Assembly (NCBI GenBank): GCA_019745575.1
Contig: JAIETA010000160.1
Location: 1 to 32,499 of the forward strand
Origin: Reyranella sp.
GTDB taxonomy: Bacteria; Pseudomonadota; Alphaproteobacteria; Reyranellales; Reyranellaceae
Direction: 5' to 3'
DNA length: 32,499 bases
Part shown: positions 16,186 to 25,105 of the stretch, piece after piece
Layout of the letters: the number at the start of each line of letters is the position of its first letter
Numbering within the stretch: position 1 is the first letter of the stretch
Translations under genes and position numbers: made by a program
Notes under the pieces: model-generated
Told to the model about the DNA's origin: nothing
The model's input: only the letters and a program-made list of their open reading frames with translations
The model's database searches: none

Positions 16186-17139
16186 ATGCCCGATTCCACA
16201 GCGCACAGTACGCGGCCGGGCCAGGCCGGCCCGGCTTCGACGAGCGAGCCCCTCCCGGAGCCGGCGGCCCTGCCGGCGGCCGAGGCACCTTCGACGGGCG
16301 GATTGCTGCGCGCCATTCTGCGTCGCCTGCGCCGTCGCGAGAAGAACGAGGCGGTCCGCGAGGCCATCGAGGAGCTGATCGAGGAGACGCCCGAGAGCGA
16401 CACGCCGATCAGCGAGGATCAGCGCGTCCTGCTCGCCAACATTCTCAAGCTGCGCGACAAGACGGTCGCCGACGTGATGGTGCCGCGCGTCGACATCATC
16501 GCCATTGCCGCCGACACGCCGCTCGACGAGGTCGTGCGCTTGATCCAGGCCGAAGCCCACTCGCGCTACCCGGTCTATCGCGAGGCGCTCGACGACGTGA
16601 TCGGCATGATCCACATCAAGGACGTGCTGGCCTACTGGGGCACGTCGAAGAAGTTCAACCTGCGCGACATATTGCGTCGTGTCGTGTTCGTGGCGCCAAC
16701 CTTGCCGGTGCTCGACATGCTGCTCGACATGCGCCGCTCGCGCACCCACATGGCGCTGGTGGTCGACGAGTTCGGCGGCACCGACGGCCTGCTCACGATC
16801 GAGGATCTGGTCGAGGAGATCGTGGGCGAAATCGAGGACGAGCATGACGTCGCCGAGACTCCGACGGTCGCCCGCCGTGCCGACGGCACGATCGATGTCA
16901 ACGGCCGCACGCCCATCGAGCTGCTCGAGCAGGAGGTCGGCCGCGTGCTGTCGGAGGACGAGCGGCGCGAGATCGACACGGTGGGTGGCCTGATCTTTTC
17001 CCTGCTCGGGCGCATTCCCGAGCGCGGCGAAGTGGTCCGGCATCCGTCCGGAGTCGAGTTCGAAATTCTCGATGTCGATCCGCGGCGCATCCGTCGCCTG
17101 CGCGTGCGGCAGCCGGCGTCGTCCCGGTCGGCCGCCTGA
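16186..17139 (+). CDS. corC: CorC/HlyC-type CBS-domain protein
   Basis: A 317-residue protein with a proline/alanine-rich N-terminus, then a CBS pair at about 100-220 (VADVMVPRVDIIAI; SRYPVYREALDDVIGMIHIKD; HMALVVDEFGGTDGLLTIEDLVEE) and a CorC_HlyC domain at the end. It lacks the DUF21 membrane domain, as short CorC proteins do. The family is associated with magnesium/cobalt handling, and the ybeY-corC-lnt order is widely conserved. Lnt follows 16 bases after its stop. Confidence 0.92.
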   Translation: MPDSTAHSTRPGQAGPASTSEPLPEPAALPAAEAPSTGGLLRAILRRLRRREKNEAVREAIEELIEETPESDTPISEDQRVLLANILKLRDKTVADVMVPRVDIIAIAADTPLDEVVRLIQAEAHSRYPVYREALDDVIGMIHIKDVLAYWGTSKKFNLRDILRRVVFVAPTLPVLDMLLDMRRSRTHMALVVDEFGGTDGLLTIEDLVEEIVGEIEDEHDVAETPTVARRADGTIDVNGRTPIELLEQEVGRVLSEDERREIDTVGGLIFSLLGRIPERGEVVRHPSGVEFEILDVDPRRIRRLRVRQPASSRSAA

Positions 17140-17155
17140 TCGTCGCGCGTCTTCC

Positions 17156-18658
17156 ATGAAACTCAAGGGTTGGCGCGCCGCCGCGGCGTCCTTCGTGGCC
17201 GGCGCGCTCGCCGCACTGGCCATGCCGCCGCTCTACTGGCTGCCGCTGGCGGTGCTGGGCATCGTCGTCTTCGTATGGCTCTGGGAGACGGCGGCCGGGC
17301 CGCGCAGCGCGCTGCTGCGCGGCTGGGCCTGGGGCATCGGTCACTTCTCGGTCGGCTCCTACTGGATCCTGGAAGCCTTCTCCGTCCCGCCCGCCCAGTA
17401 TGAATTGCTGGGCCCGCCGATCGTGGCCGGCCTGGCGGCGCTCCTGGGCTTCTTCCCCGGCCTTGCCGCCGCCACGGCCCGCTGGGCGGCCGATCGCTGG
17501 CCGGCCCTGGCCGGCCGCTACCGGCGGCTGATCCTGCTGGCGGTGGCCTGGACGATCGCCGAGTGGCTGCGCGGCCATCTCTTCACCGGCTATCCGTGGA
17601 ACCCGCTCGGCCATGTCTGGGCCTTCGCGACGCCGCTGCTGCAGGGGGCGGCGCTGGTCGGCGTGTACGGTCTCGGCACCGTCACCTTCCTCGTCCTGGC
17701 CGCACCGACAGCGGGATGGCGGTCCTCGGTGGCGGCGCTGGTGGCGATCGGTCTGGCCGGCGCCGCGGGCGAGGCGGCCATGGTGCCGATTGCAGGCGGC
17801 GGTCCGCTGGTGCGCGTCGTGCAGCCCAACACCGCCCAGTCGGAGAAGTGGCGGCCGGAGGCGCGGGCGCGCCACCTGGCCAAGCTGGTCGAGATGAGCC
17901 GGCGTGACGGCTTCGATCGCCTTGCCGCGGTCATCTGGCCCGAGACGGCGCCACCCTTCATCATCGAGCCAGGCTCGCCGGCCCTGATGACCATGGCGAC
18001 GGCGGCGCCGCCCGGCGGCTATCTGTTGACCGGTGCCGCGCGCGGTACCGGTCAGCGGCAGGATGGCGTTTGGAACTCGCTGCTCGTCATCGACCGGGCC
18101 GGCGCCATTCTGGCGCACTACGACAAGGTCCATCTGGTGCCGCTCGGGGAATACATCCCGTTCCACAGGCAGCTGGCGCCGGTTTCCGGGTTCATCGGCC
18201 GCGGCTCGTTCGAGGAAGGCCTGTCGCGGATGACGCTCGCGATGCCGGGGCTGCCGTCCTTTTCGCCGGTGATCTGCTACGAAGTGATCTTTCCGGCGGC
18301 GGTCACCGGGCCGGGGGCGCGGCCGGCCTGGCTGCTGAATGTGACGAACGACGCGTGGTTCGGCCTGTCGAGCGGCCCCTACCAGCACCTCGCCAGCGCG
18401 CGCCTGCGGGCAATCGAGGAAGGCCTGCCGATGATCCGGGCGGCCAACACCGGCGTATCGGCGGTGATCGATGCCTATGGCCAGGTTCTGGCGGCGCTCG
18501 ACATGCAAAAAGAGGGCGTCATCGACCATGCCATTCCCCCGGCACGGCCGGCCACGCCATATGGCCGTTGGGGCGACTGGCTGCTGCTGCTGTTTCTCGC
18601 CGCGCTGGCCACGGGACTTCTCGTTCTCAGGCCAAGGGATCGTCGCCTTAGGCCATAA
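17156..18658 (+). CDS. lnt: Apolipoprotein N-acyltransferase
   Basis: A 500-residue inner-membrane enzyme that adds the third acyl chain to the N-terminal cysteine of lipoproteins. The first about 210 residues form several membrane spans; the nitrilase-like domain follows with the Glu263-Lys324-Cys374 triad (WPETAPP, YDKVHLVPLGEYIP, PVICYEVIFP). One more hydrophobic span closes the protein. ATG 17156 (MKLKGWRAAA) is preferred over the open frame from 17072, which overlaps corC. Length is normal. Confidence 0.95.
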   Translation: MKLKGWRAAAASFVAGALAALAMPPLYWLPLAVLGIVVFVWLWETAAGPRSALLRGWAWGIGHFSVGSYWILEAFSVPPAQYELLGPPIVAGLAALLGFFPGLAAATARWAADRWPALAGRYRRLILLAVAWTIAEWLRGHLFTGYPWNPLGHVWAFATPLLQGAALVGVYGLGTVTFLVLAAPTAGWRSSVAALVAIGLAGAAGEAAMVPIAGGGPLVRVVQPNTAQSEKWRPEARARHLAKLVEMSRRDGFDRLAAVIWPETAPPFIIEPGSPALMTMATAAPPGGYLLTGAARGTGQRQDGVWNSLLVIDRAGAILAHYDKVHLVPLGEYIPFHRQLAPVSGFIGRGSFEEGLSRMTLAMPGLPSFSPVICYEVIFPAAVTGPGARPAWLLNVTNDAWFGLSSGPYQHLASARLRAIEEGLPMIRAANTGVSAVIDAYGQVLAALDMQKEGVIDHAIPPARPATPYGRWGDWLLLLFLAALATGLLVLRPRDRRLRP

Positions 18659-18739
18659 ACTTTCGTGATGGTTCAAGGTGCTGAGGTTCAGCTTGCATTA
18701 TGCGCTTGAAGAGTTAATGTCATATGCAACGTTGGCGTG

Positions 18740-18757
18740 AAGATATGCATTTTTGCA
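18740..18757 (+). promoter_or_regulatory. 18-bp operator-like motif, copy upstream of the XRE gene
   Basis: AAGATATGCATTTTTGCA, with two TGCA half-sites (18746-18749, 18754-18757) four bases apart, about 100 bp before the XRE start. It matches 17 of 18 bases with 27666-27683 and 15 of 18 with 27178-27195. The same upstream region also has GCAT-t-ATGC (18694-18702) and CAACGTTG (18728-18735). It is probably a binding site; autoregulation by the XRE protein is an inference. Confidence 0.5.
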
Positions 18758-18858
18758 CATCTAAACTTGCTGTCGCGGCGCACTTTTAACGAGTTTGTCG
18801 GCTTACTCGCACAACTGCGTTGGCGTTGCCGAATTGCACCGAAGGGGAGCCAGAACCG

Positions 18859-19314
18859 ATGGCAAGATCACACCCGGTTGATGTCCATGTCGGAGCGCGC
18901 ATGCGCCAGCGGCGCACGCTTCTCGGGATGAGCCAGGAAAAGCTGGGCACGGCCGTTGGTCTGACGTTCCAGCAAATCCAGAAGTACGAGCGCGGTTCCA
19001 ACCGCATCGGGTCGAGCCGGCTGTACGAATTCGCCAAGGTGCTGGACGTACCCGTGTCCTACTTTTTCGATGAGATGCCGGCCAACGCCCTGTCGGGCCG
19101 GCCGATGTCGGGCCGCGGCCGCAAGGGCTTCGGCGAGGCGGCCACGCCCTTCGAGCAGGACAAGGATCCCCTGATCAAGCGCGAAACCCTCGAATTGGTG
19201 CGCGCCTACTACAAAATCCGGGAGTCACGGGTGCGCAAGCGCATCTTCGAGATGGTGAAGGCCGTTGGTGCCGCCAGCCATGCCGAAGTCCTGGGCGGCC
19301 GCAAGGGGCGCTGA
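18859..19314 (+). CDS. XRE-family regulator, PraR-like
   Basis: A 151-residue HTH_3 protein. The helix-turn-helix domain is at about 10-68 (MRQRRTLLGMSQEKLGTAVG, then TFQQIQKYERGSNRIGSSRL). The tail LIKRETLELVRAYYKIRESRVRKRIFEMVKA is typical of the conserved alphaproteobacterial regulator known in rhizobia as PraR or PhrR, and the place beside lnt and metK agrees. ATG 18859 has GGGGAG about 11 bases upstream; the frame extends to TTG 18820. Three AT/TGCA-type palindromes lie upstream and could be its own operators. Confidence 0.88.
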   Translation: MARSHPVDVHVGARMRQRRTLLGMSQEKLGTAVGLTFQQIQKYERGSNRIGSSRLYEFAKVLDVPVSYFFDEMPANALSGRPMSGRGRKGFGEAATPFEQDKDPLIKRETLELVRAYYKIRESRVRKRIFEMVKAVGAASHAEVLGGRKGR

Positions 19315-19345
19315 GGCGAGGCGGTAGGGCGCAGGCGGCCTCGCC
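19315..19345 (+). terminator. Hairpin after the XRE gene, possible terminator
   Basis: GGCGAGGC (19315-19322) and GCCTCGCC (19338-19345) form a perfect 8-bp stem directly after the XRE stop. A T-rich stretch (ttgatttt) comes only about 10 bases later, so intrinsic termination is possible but not certain. Confidence 0.4.
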
Positions 19346-19383
19346 CTGAAGCCCTTGATTTTCGTCGACAATTGGAGTTTTTA

Positions 19384-19517
19384 GCGGCGCGGCCTCGATG
19401 GTCGATGCCGCCGCGGACGGATTTGGACGACTTGCCACCGCGAAAATAAAGGCTAAGCCGGACGTTGGCGGCCCTGCTGCCCTGCCCGGAGTCCAGTGTG
19501 AACTGTGGGAGGGCATT
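19384..19517 (+). promoter_or_regulatory. Structured metK leader with SAM-II-like element and hidden ribosome site
   Basis: Between 19412 and 19457 a CGCGG/CCGCG stem encloses GGATTTG and ACTTGC and is followed by AAAATAAA and GGCTAAG. This is the order of conserved blocks in SAM-II riboswitches (GATTTG, TTGC, AAA-rich, GCTAAA). The pseudoknot pairing is poor, so this is only a candidate. Downstream, TGCCCT (19478-19483) can pair with AGGGCA (19510-19515), masking the GGGAGG ribosome site around a CAGT-gtga-ACTG hairpin. An upstream GCGGC/GCCGC pairing competes with the first stem. Confidence 0.35.
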
Positions 19518-20804
19518 GTGGCGCTCAAGGACTATCTTTTTACCAGCGAATCCGTTTCCGAAGGCCATCCGGACAAGGTCAGCGACCAGATCTCGGACGC
19601 CATCCTCGATGCGTTCATCGCCAACGACGTCAAGCTCGGCATTGCCGACGACAGCCATGCCAACACGCGCCTGGGCTGCGAGACCCTGGTCACCACCAAC
19701 AAGATCGTGATCGCCGGCGAAGGCCGCGCCTCCGAGCCGTACATGAAGAAGTACGGCAAGCAGACGATCGTGAACCGCGAGGCGCTGACCGAGATTGCGC
19801 GCGGCGTCGTACGCGACATCGGCTACGACCAGGATGGCTTCAGCTACCACGGCGCCGACGTCGAGGTGCTGCTGCACGGCCAGTCGCCCGACATTGCCAT
19901 GGGCGTCGATGCCAAGAAGAAGGGCGGCAATCTCGGTGAGCAGGAAGGCGCGGGCGACCAGGGCCTCATGTTCGGCTTCGCCTGCCGCGACTCGGAAGAA
20001 TACGAGAAGGGCTCGTTCATGCCGGCCCCGATCTTCTTCTCTCACAAGATCCTCGAAGTGCTGAGCAAGGCCCGCCGCTCGGGCGAGCTTGGCGATCTGC
20101 AGCCGGACGCCAAGAGCCAGGTCACGGTGCGCTACGTCAACGGCAAGGCCGTCGGCGCCACCAAGGTCGTGGTCTCGACGCAGCACCGCGAAGCCACGGC
20201 GAAGGGCAAGAAGTACAACTCGGGCATGATCCGCGAGATGATCACGTCCTATGTCGAGAAGTCGCTGCCCAAGGGCTGGATGCCCAAGAAGACCGCCGAC
20301 TTCTTCTGCAATCCAACCGGCAACTTCGTCGTCGGCGGTCCCGACGGCGACTGCGGCCTGACGGGGCGCAAGATCATCGTCGACACCTACGGCGGCTTCG
20401 CGCCGCATGGCGGCGGTGCCTTCTCGGGCAAGGATCCCACCAAGGTCGATCGCTCGGCGGCCTATGCCGCACGCTACCTCGCCAAGAACGTGGTGGCCGC
20501 GGGCCTCGCCGACCGCTGCCTGATCCAGGTGGCCTATGCCATCGGTGTCGCCGATCCGATGTCGCTGTATGTCGATACGCAAGGCACCGGCAAGGTCGAC
20601 GAACGCAAGCTGGAAAAGGTCCTCGCCGATATCTTCCCGCTGCGCCCGACCAGCATCCGCCGCGGCCTCCAACTCAACAAGCCGATCTACCAGCGCACCG
20701 CGTCTTACGGCCATTTCGGCCGCAAGCCCGAGCGCGACGGCGCTTTCTCCTGGGAACGCACGGATCTCGTGACCGAACTGAAGCGGGCATTCGGCGCTCG
20801 CTGA
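19518..20804 (+). CDS. metK: S-adenosylmethionine synthetase
   Basis: A 428-residue enzyme making SAM from methionine and ATP. GHPDK (16-20) gives the catalytic His, GAGDQG is the central substrate loop, and [18 protein letters not shown] the phosphate-binding signature. It is slightly longer than the commonest form because of an insert near [17 protein letters not shown]. The start is GTG 19518 ([10 protein letters not shown]) with GGGAGG just upstream; the open frame from ATG 19398 would add 40 residues unlike MetK that coincide with the structured leader. Confidence 0.96.
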   Translation: MALKDYLFTSESVSEGHPDKVSDQISDAILDAFIANDVKLGIADDSHANTRLGCETLVTTNKIVIAGEGRASEPYMKKYGKQTIVNREALTEIARGVVRDIGYDQDGFSYHGADVEVLLHGQSPDIAMGVDAKKKGGNLGEQEGAGDQGLMFGFACRDSEEYEKGSFMPAPIFFSHKILEVLSKARRSGELGDLQPDAKSQVTVRYVNGKAVGATKVVVSTQHREATAKGKKYNSGMIREMITSYVEKSLPKGWMPKKTADFFCNPTGNFVVGGPDGDCGLTGRKIIVDTYGGFAPHGGGAFSGKDPTKVDRSAAYAARYLAKNVVAAGLADRCLIQVAYAIGVADPMSLYVDTQGTGKVDERKLEKVLADIFPLRPTSIRRGLQLNKPIYQRTASYGHFGRKPERDGAFSWERTDLVTELKRAFGAR

Positions 20805-20829
20805 ACCCGCCGGCAACTTGGCTGCAAGA

Positions 20830-20860
20830 AGCGCGCGGGGCTTGCCTCCGCGCGCTTTTT
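20830..20860 (+). terminator. Rho-independent terminator of metK
   Basis: AGCGCGCGG (20830-20838) pairs with CCGCGCGCT (20848-20856), followed by TTTTT. It separates metK from the ABC exporter gene. Confidence 0.9.
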
Positions 20861-20921
20861 CGTGTGAGGAAATTGACCTAAACGATTGATTCTACGTCAA
20901 TTTCGGGTATTCTCGGGAGGG

Positions 20922-23132
20922 ATGGCTCCTCTGGAGAATGGCAGCTTCCAGCAGTCGGCGTGGGGCAGCGAACGGCACCAGCCGATCGACTCCCTCATGC
21001 GGGCGCTGCTCTACATCGCCCAGCAGGTCGGCCGGCCGGTCAGCGAAGCCGACGTCAGGCGTCTGGCGATCGTTCCGCCATCGGGCCTCGACGAAGGCGC
21101 CTTCCTCACCGCCGGTACCCGCCTCGGGCTCGAAACCTACGCCGCGGATCTTGCCGCCGGGCGGCTCGACGATCTTCCGACGCCGTTCGCCGTGCTCGGC
21201 GCGATCGGCCGGCCCGCCTATGTCGTGGTAGCCGGCAGCGGCGACGGGTGGACCGTGCTCGACGTCGTCGAGGGCCGAGTCTGGCGTCTGGCCACCGACG
21301 AGGTGATGGCGCTTGGCACGCGTGCGCTCGTGATGCGCGAGTCCGGCGCCCACGAGCCGCGCCAGGCATGGTACGCGCCGCTATGGGCGCGCGTGCGGCC
21401 GATCATCCTGAAACTCGCCGCCCTGTCCTTCGTCATCAACGTGCTTGGTCTCGCCACGCCGCTCTTCATGATGCTGGTGCTGAACGCCATCGTCGGTCCC
21501 GGCCGGCCGGAGGGCGCGGCCGCGATCATGACCGTGCTGTGCGCCGGCATGCTGGCGGCCTATGTCCTCGACTTCGCCCTGCGCGTGACGCGCGGCTGGC
21601 TCTCGGCACGGGCCGGCGCACGCCTCGACTCGATGATGAGCGGCGAGGTGCTGCATCACCTGGTCCAGCTTCCCTATCGACACTTCGAGCGCACGCCGTC
21701 CGGCGTCATCGCCGAGCGGCTGCGCCAGCTCGACGTGCTGCGCGGCTTCCTGACCGGCCAGATGCCGGTGCTGGCCATCGACATCGCCTTCGTGGCGCTC
21801 TTCCTCGCCGCCGTCTTCGTCGTCAGCACGACGCTCGGCCTCATCACGGCGCTGGCCATTCCGGTCGTGATCGGCGTGTCGCTGGCGGTTCACCGCACGC
21901 AACGCCGCCTCGCCGAGGAGAATTTCCAGGCCCAGGCCGCCAAGAGCTCGACCCTCAGCGAAACCGTCGCCAACGCCGCCACGATCAAGGCGCTGGGTCT
22001 CGAGGCCGAGGTCGAGAAGCGCTGGCAGGCAAGGGTCGAGCAGTCCGCTTGGACGAGCTTTCGCGCCAACAACCTCGCCAATGTCGCGTCCAGCGCCTCC
22101 GGTACTCTGCAACTGATGGCGGCCCTGGCGATCGTGGCCATCGGCGTCCGCGAGGTCGTCGACGGCCGCATGACGGTGGGGGGGCTGGTCGCGGTCAACA
22201 TGCTGGCGGCGCGCGCCCTGCTGCCGATGCGCCAGCTGGTGGCGGCGTGGCACCAGCTGCAGGTCGTCGGCGCGGCCTTCAAGCGCATCGACACGTTGAT
22301 GCGGGAGGCCGTCGAGAGTCCGCCGGGCGAACTGACGCCGCTGCCGCCGCTCAGCGGCGAGATCGTCCTCGAGCACGTGACGTGGCGTCCCGACGATCAC
22401 GCGCCGGCGGTGCTGCAGGACGCCGACCTCGGCATCGCCGCCGGCGAGATCCTGGGCATCGTGGGCCCGTCGGGCTCGGGCAAGACCACGATCGCCAACC
22501 TCGTCCAGGGACTCGCCACGCCGTCGGGCGGCCGCGTTCTGGTCGACGGCACGGACATCGCGCACATCTCGCCGGCGCAACTGCGCGCCCAGATCGGCTG
22601 CGTGCCGCAGGAGCTGCAGCTCTTCGCCGGCTCGGTGCGGGAGAACATCGCCCTCGGCGTGACCAACAAGGATCCGGGCCGCGTCGTGGCGGTGGCCAAG
22701 TTCGTCGGCGCGCACGACTTCATCCAGCGCCTGCCGCAGGGCTACAACACGGTGCTGGGCGAGCGCGGCCAGGGCCTGTCGATGGGCCAGCGGCAGCTGC
22801 TTTGCATCGCCCGCGCGCTGATCCGCAACCCGCGCATCCTCATCCTCGACGAGGCGACCAGCGCTCTCGATCCGGCGACGGAGGAGCAGCTGCTGCGCCA
22901 GCTCAAGGCCAACACGCGCGGCCGCACCGTCATCATGATCACCCATCGCCTGGCGCCGCTTGCCATCGCCGACCGGGTGGCGCTGGTGATGGACGGCCGC
23001 GTCGAGCGCGTCGGGCCGCCCACCGAGATCATGGCCTACGCCCGCATCCGCATGGCCGAAGCGAGCCGCGGTCGCGGCACCTCGCCGGGCAGCGCCTCGG
23101 CGTCCGGCGCGGTCCGCGCCATGCTCGCCTGA
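20922..23132 (+). CDS. Type I secretion-like ABC exporter with C39-like N-terminal domain
   Basis: A fused permease-ATPase of 736 residues. The first about 135 residues resemble the C39 peptidase-like domain of HlyB/LapB proteins but have no catalytic cysteine, so it would bind rather than cut substrate. A six-helix ABC permease spans about 150-450. The ATPase has Walker A GPSGSGKTT near 515, signature LSMGQRQ near 619 (Met in place of the usual Gly of LSGGQ) and Walker B ILILDEAT near 640. No HlyD or TolC gene is adjacent. The ATG at 20922 has GGGAGG only 1-2 bases away, so TTG 20886 is an alternative start. AATTGAC/GTCAATT forms an inverted repeat in front (20872-20902). Confidence 0.88.
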   Translation: MAPLENGSFQQSAWGSERHQPIDSLMRALLYIAQQVGRPVSEADVRRLAIVPPSGLDEGAFLTAGTRLGLETYAADLAAGRLDDLPTPFAVLGAIGRPAYVVVAGSGDGWTVLDVVEGRVWRLATDEVMALGTRALVMRESGAHEPRQAWYAPLWARVRPIILKLAALSFVINVLGLATPLFMMLVLNAIVGPGRPEGAAAIMTVLCAGMLAAYVLDFALRVTRGWLSARAGARLDSMMSGEVLHHLVQLPYRHFERTPSGVIAERLRQLDVLRGFLTGQMPVLAIDIAFVALFLAAVFVVSTTLGLITALAIPVVIGVSLAVHRTQRRLAEENFQAQAAKSSTLSETVANAATIKALGLEAEVEKRWQARVEQSAWTSFRANNLANVASSASGTLQLMAALAIVAIGVREVVDGRMTVGGLVAVNMLAARALLPMRQLVAAWHQLQVVGAAFKRIDTLMREAVESPPGELTPLPPLSGEIVLEHVTWRPDDHAPAVLQDADLGIAAGEILGIVGPSGSGKTTIANLVQGLATPSGGRVLVDGTDIAHISPAQLRAQIGCVPQELQLFAGSVRENIALGVTNKDPGRVVAVAKFVGAHDFIQRLPQGYNTVLGERGQGLSMGQRQLLCIARALIRNPRILILDEATSALDPATEEQLLRQLKANTRGRTVIMITHRLAPLAIADRVALVMDGRVERVGPPTEIMAYARIRMAEASRGRGTSPGSASASGAVRAMLA

Positions 23133-23144
23133 GGGCGGCGGCTT

Positions 23145-23624
23145 TCAGGCGACGATATCGCCGAAGTCGGGATCGTCGAGGCGGGCCAGCCTTTCCGATG
23201 CCAGTCGCGCGCCGTCGATCAGCAGCGCCTTGCGGCGGGCGGCCGCCACCGGCCGGCGCGGCGGCTGGCGCATGATCTCGCCGCCATAGGCGTCGGCCAC
23301 GATCAGCCCGATCTCGGCGGGAATCAGGGCCTGGGGAAAATCGACGGGGACGGCGACGTAGAGCTGGTCGCACCAGTCGAGATAGTCGGGCCACTTGGCG
23401 TCGACCCGCCAGTCCTCGATCGACGACTTGACCTCGACGATCGTGAGCTCGCCGTCGCGTCCGATCGCGAAGATGTCGGCGCGCCGGCCGTCGGGCAGCG
23501 GCAGCTCCAGCAGCACCGCGCGCCCGGCCTGGCGCATCAGGCGGCAGGCGCCGCGGCGGACGGCGAGCGTGACCTCGGGCCGCGCCTGCCGCGCTGCCGG
23601 CGAAGGAGCGGACGGATGTTCCAT
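23145..23624 (-). CDS. mmcB: MmcB family DNA repair protein
   Basis: A 159-residue PD-(D/E)xK-like nuclease-fold protein. RADIFAIGRDGELTIVEVKSS holds the Asp and Glu-x-Lys pattern, and DWRVDAKWPDYLDWCDQLYVAV follows as in MmcB (former DUF2161-like) proteins, which in Caulobacter belong to the LexA-dependent damage response. No clear SOS box was found. It is divergent from the flavin monooxygenase gene with a 62-bp gap. Confidence 0.85.
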   Translation of the reverse strand: MEHPSAPSPAARQARPEVTLAVRRGACRLMRQAGRAVLLELPLPDGRRADIFAIGRDGELTIVEVKSSIEDWRVDAKWPDYLDWCDQLYVAVPVDFPQALIPAEIGLIVADAYGGEIMRQPPRRPVAAARRKALLIDGARLASERLARLDDPDFGDIVA

Positions 23625-23686
23625 GGCGGCAAAGCCTAGCGTTTGGCGCGTCGTCTGGCGATTGCCGCCATGCTAAGCAGCAGTCG

Positions 23687-25105
23687 ATGCTGCCGCGAAA
23701 TCTTGTCGAGCTCGAAGCCTGTGTGCGCCGCGACCTGGCGCTGATCTCCTATCCCGAGCTGCGCTGGCTGCCGCCGGCCGCCGGGCCGACGGGCGCCAGG
23801 GTGCTCGACGTGCTGATCGTGGGCGGCGGGCAGGGCGGCCAGGCACTGTCGTTCAAGCTGAAACTCGAGCGCATCGACAATCATCTCGTGATCGATCGCG
23901 GGCCGGCCGGCGCCGAAGGCCCGTGGCGGACCTTCGGCCGCATGAAGACGGTCCGGACCTGGAAGACGGTGACCGGCCCCGATCTCGGCATTCCGAACCT
24001 CACCTACCAGAGCTGGTTCGAGGCGCAGTACGGCGCCCCGGCGTTCGCCGCTCTGAACAAGATCGCGCGCGAGAGCTGGAGCGACTACCTGCACTGGCTG
24101 CGCCGCGTGCTGGCGCTGCCGATCGAGGTCGGCACGGAGCTTCTCGGTATCGAGCCGGACGGCGACCTGCTGCGGGCTCGCGTGAGGGACGCGGCGGGCG
24201 AGCGGCAGATCCTGGCGCGCCATGTCGTGCTGGCGCACGGCATCGAGGCGAGCGGCCGCTGGTCGATGCCGGAATTCGTCGAGCGCCTGCCGCCGGCCGT
24301 GCGCGCCCATGCCGCCGACGCCATCGACTTCGCGGCGCTGGCGGGCCGGCGCGTCGCCGTGCTCGGCGCCGGCGCCTCGGCCTTCGACAATGCGGCGACC
24401 GCGCTGGAGGCGGGCGCCGAGGTCCACCTGTTCTGCCGCCGTCCCGAACTGCAACGGGTACAGCCCTACAAATGGCTGTCGTTTCCGGCCTTCTTCCGCC
24501 ATTTCGCCGACCTCGACGACGCGCTGCGCTGGAAGTTCATGAACCACGTCCTGTCGTTGCGCGAGGCCCTGCCGGTCGAGACCTGGAATCGCGTCACCGC
24601 GCACGCTGCCTTCCACCTGCACACCGGCACGCCCTGGCTCGACGCCCGGCACGATGGCCAGGGGGCGGTCGTCGTCACGCCGACGGGCGAGCGTCGCTTC
24701 GACTTCCTGATCTGCGGCACCGGCTTCGACATCGACCTCGGCCTGCGGCCGGAACTGGCGGGCGTGGCGCCCCATGTGCGGACCTGGGGCGACGCCTACC
24801 GGCCGCCCGACGGGCAGCGCAACGGCCGCCTCGAAGGCTATCCCTATCTCGGGCCGGGCTTCGAGCTGATGGAGCGGCGGCCGGGCGCCGCGCCCTGGCT
24901 CGGCCGGATCCGGCTGTTCAATTTCGGCACGACACTGAGCTTCGGTCCCAGCGGCTCGTCGATCAACGGCATGAAGTTCGCCGTGCCCCGTCTGGTCGAC
25001 GCTCTGACGCGCGATCTGTTCCGCGCCGAAGCCGACCGGCTGTGGCAGGGCCTCGCCGCCTACGACACGCCGGAATTCCCGACGCGGTTCGCCCGCGATG
25101 CCTAG
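23687..25105 (+). CDS. Flavin-containing monooxygenase-like NAD(P)/FAD oxidoreductase
   Basis: A 472-residue protein with two dinucleotide-binding motifs: VLIVGGGQGGQAL (about 42-54) for FAD and VAVLGAGASAFDNAA (about 223-237) for NAD(P)H. GPWRTFGRMKTVRTWK and ICGTGFDIDL fit the FMO / Baeyer-Villiger-like superfamily. Its substrate is unknown. Its TAG overlaps the TAG of the convergent Sel1 gene (25102-25105). Confidence 0.88.
   Translation: MLPRNLVELEACVRRDLALISYPELRWLPPAAGPTGARVLDVLIVGGGQGGQALSFKLKLERIDNHLVIDRGPAGAEGPWRTFGRMKTVRTWKTVTGPDLGIPNLTYQSWFEAQYGAPAFAALNKIARESWSDYLHWLRRVLALPIEVGTELLGIEPDGDLLRARVRDAAGERQILARHVVLAHGIEASGRWSMPEFVERLPPAVRAHAADAIDFAALAGRRVAVLGAGASAFDNAATALEAGAEVHLFCRRPELQRVQPYKWLSFPAFFRHFADLDDALRWKFMNHVLSLREALPVETWNRVTAHAAFHLHTGTPWLDARHDGQGAVVVTPTGERRFDFLICGTGFDIDLGLRPELAGVAPHVRTWGDAYRPPDGQRNGRLEGYPYLGPGFELMERRPGAAPWLGRIRLFNFGTTLSFGPSGSSINGMKFAVPRLVDALTRDLFRAEADRLWQGLAAYDTPEFPTRFARDA

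Noticed and set aside
20805..20921. trmB start after metK
   Set aside because: The expected tRNA methyltransferase is not present; a terminator and the ABC exporter gene follow instead.
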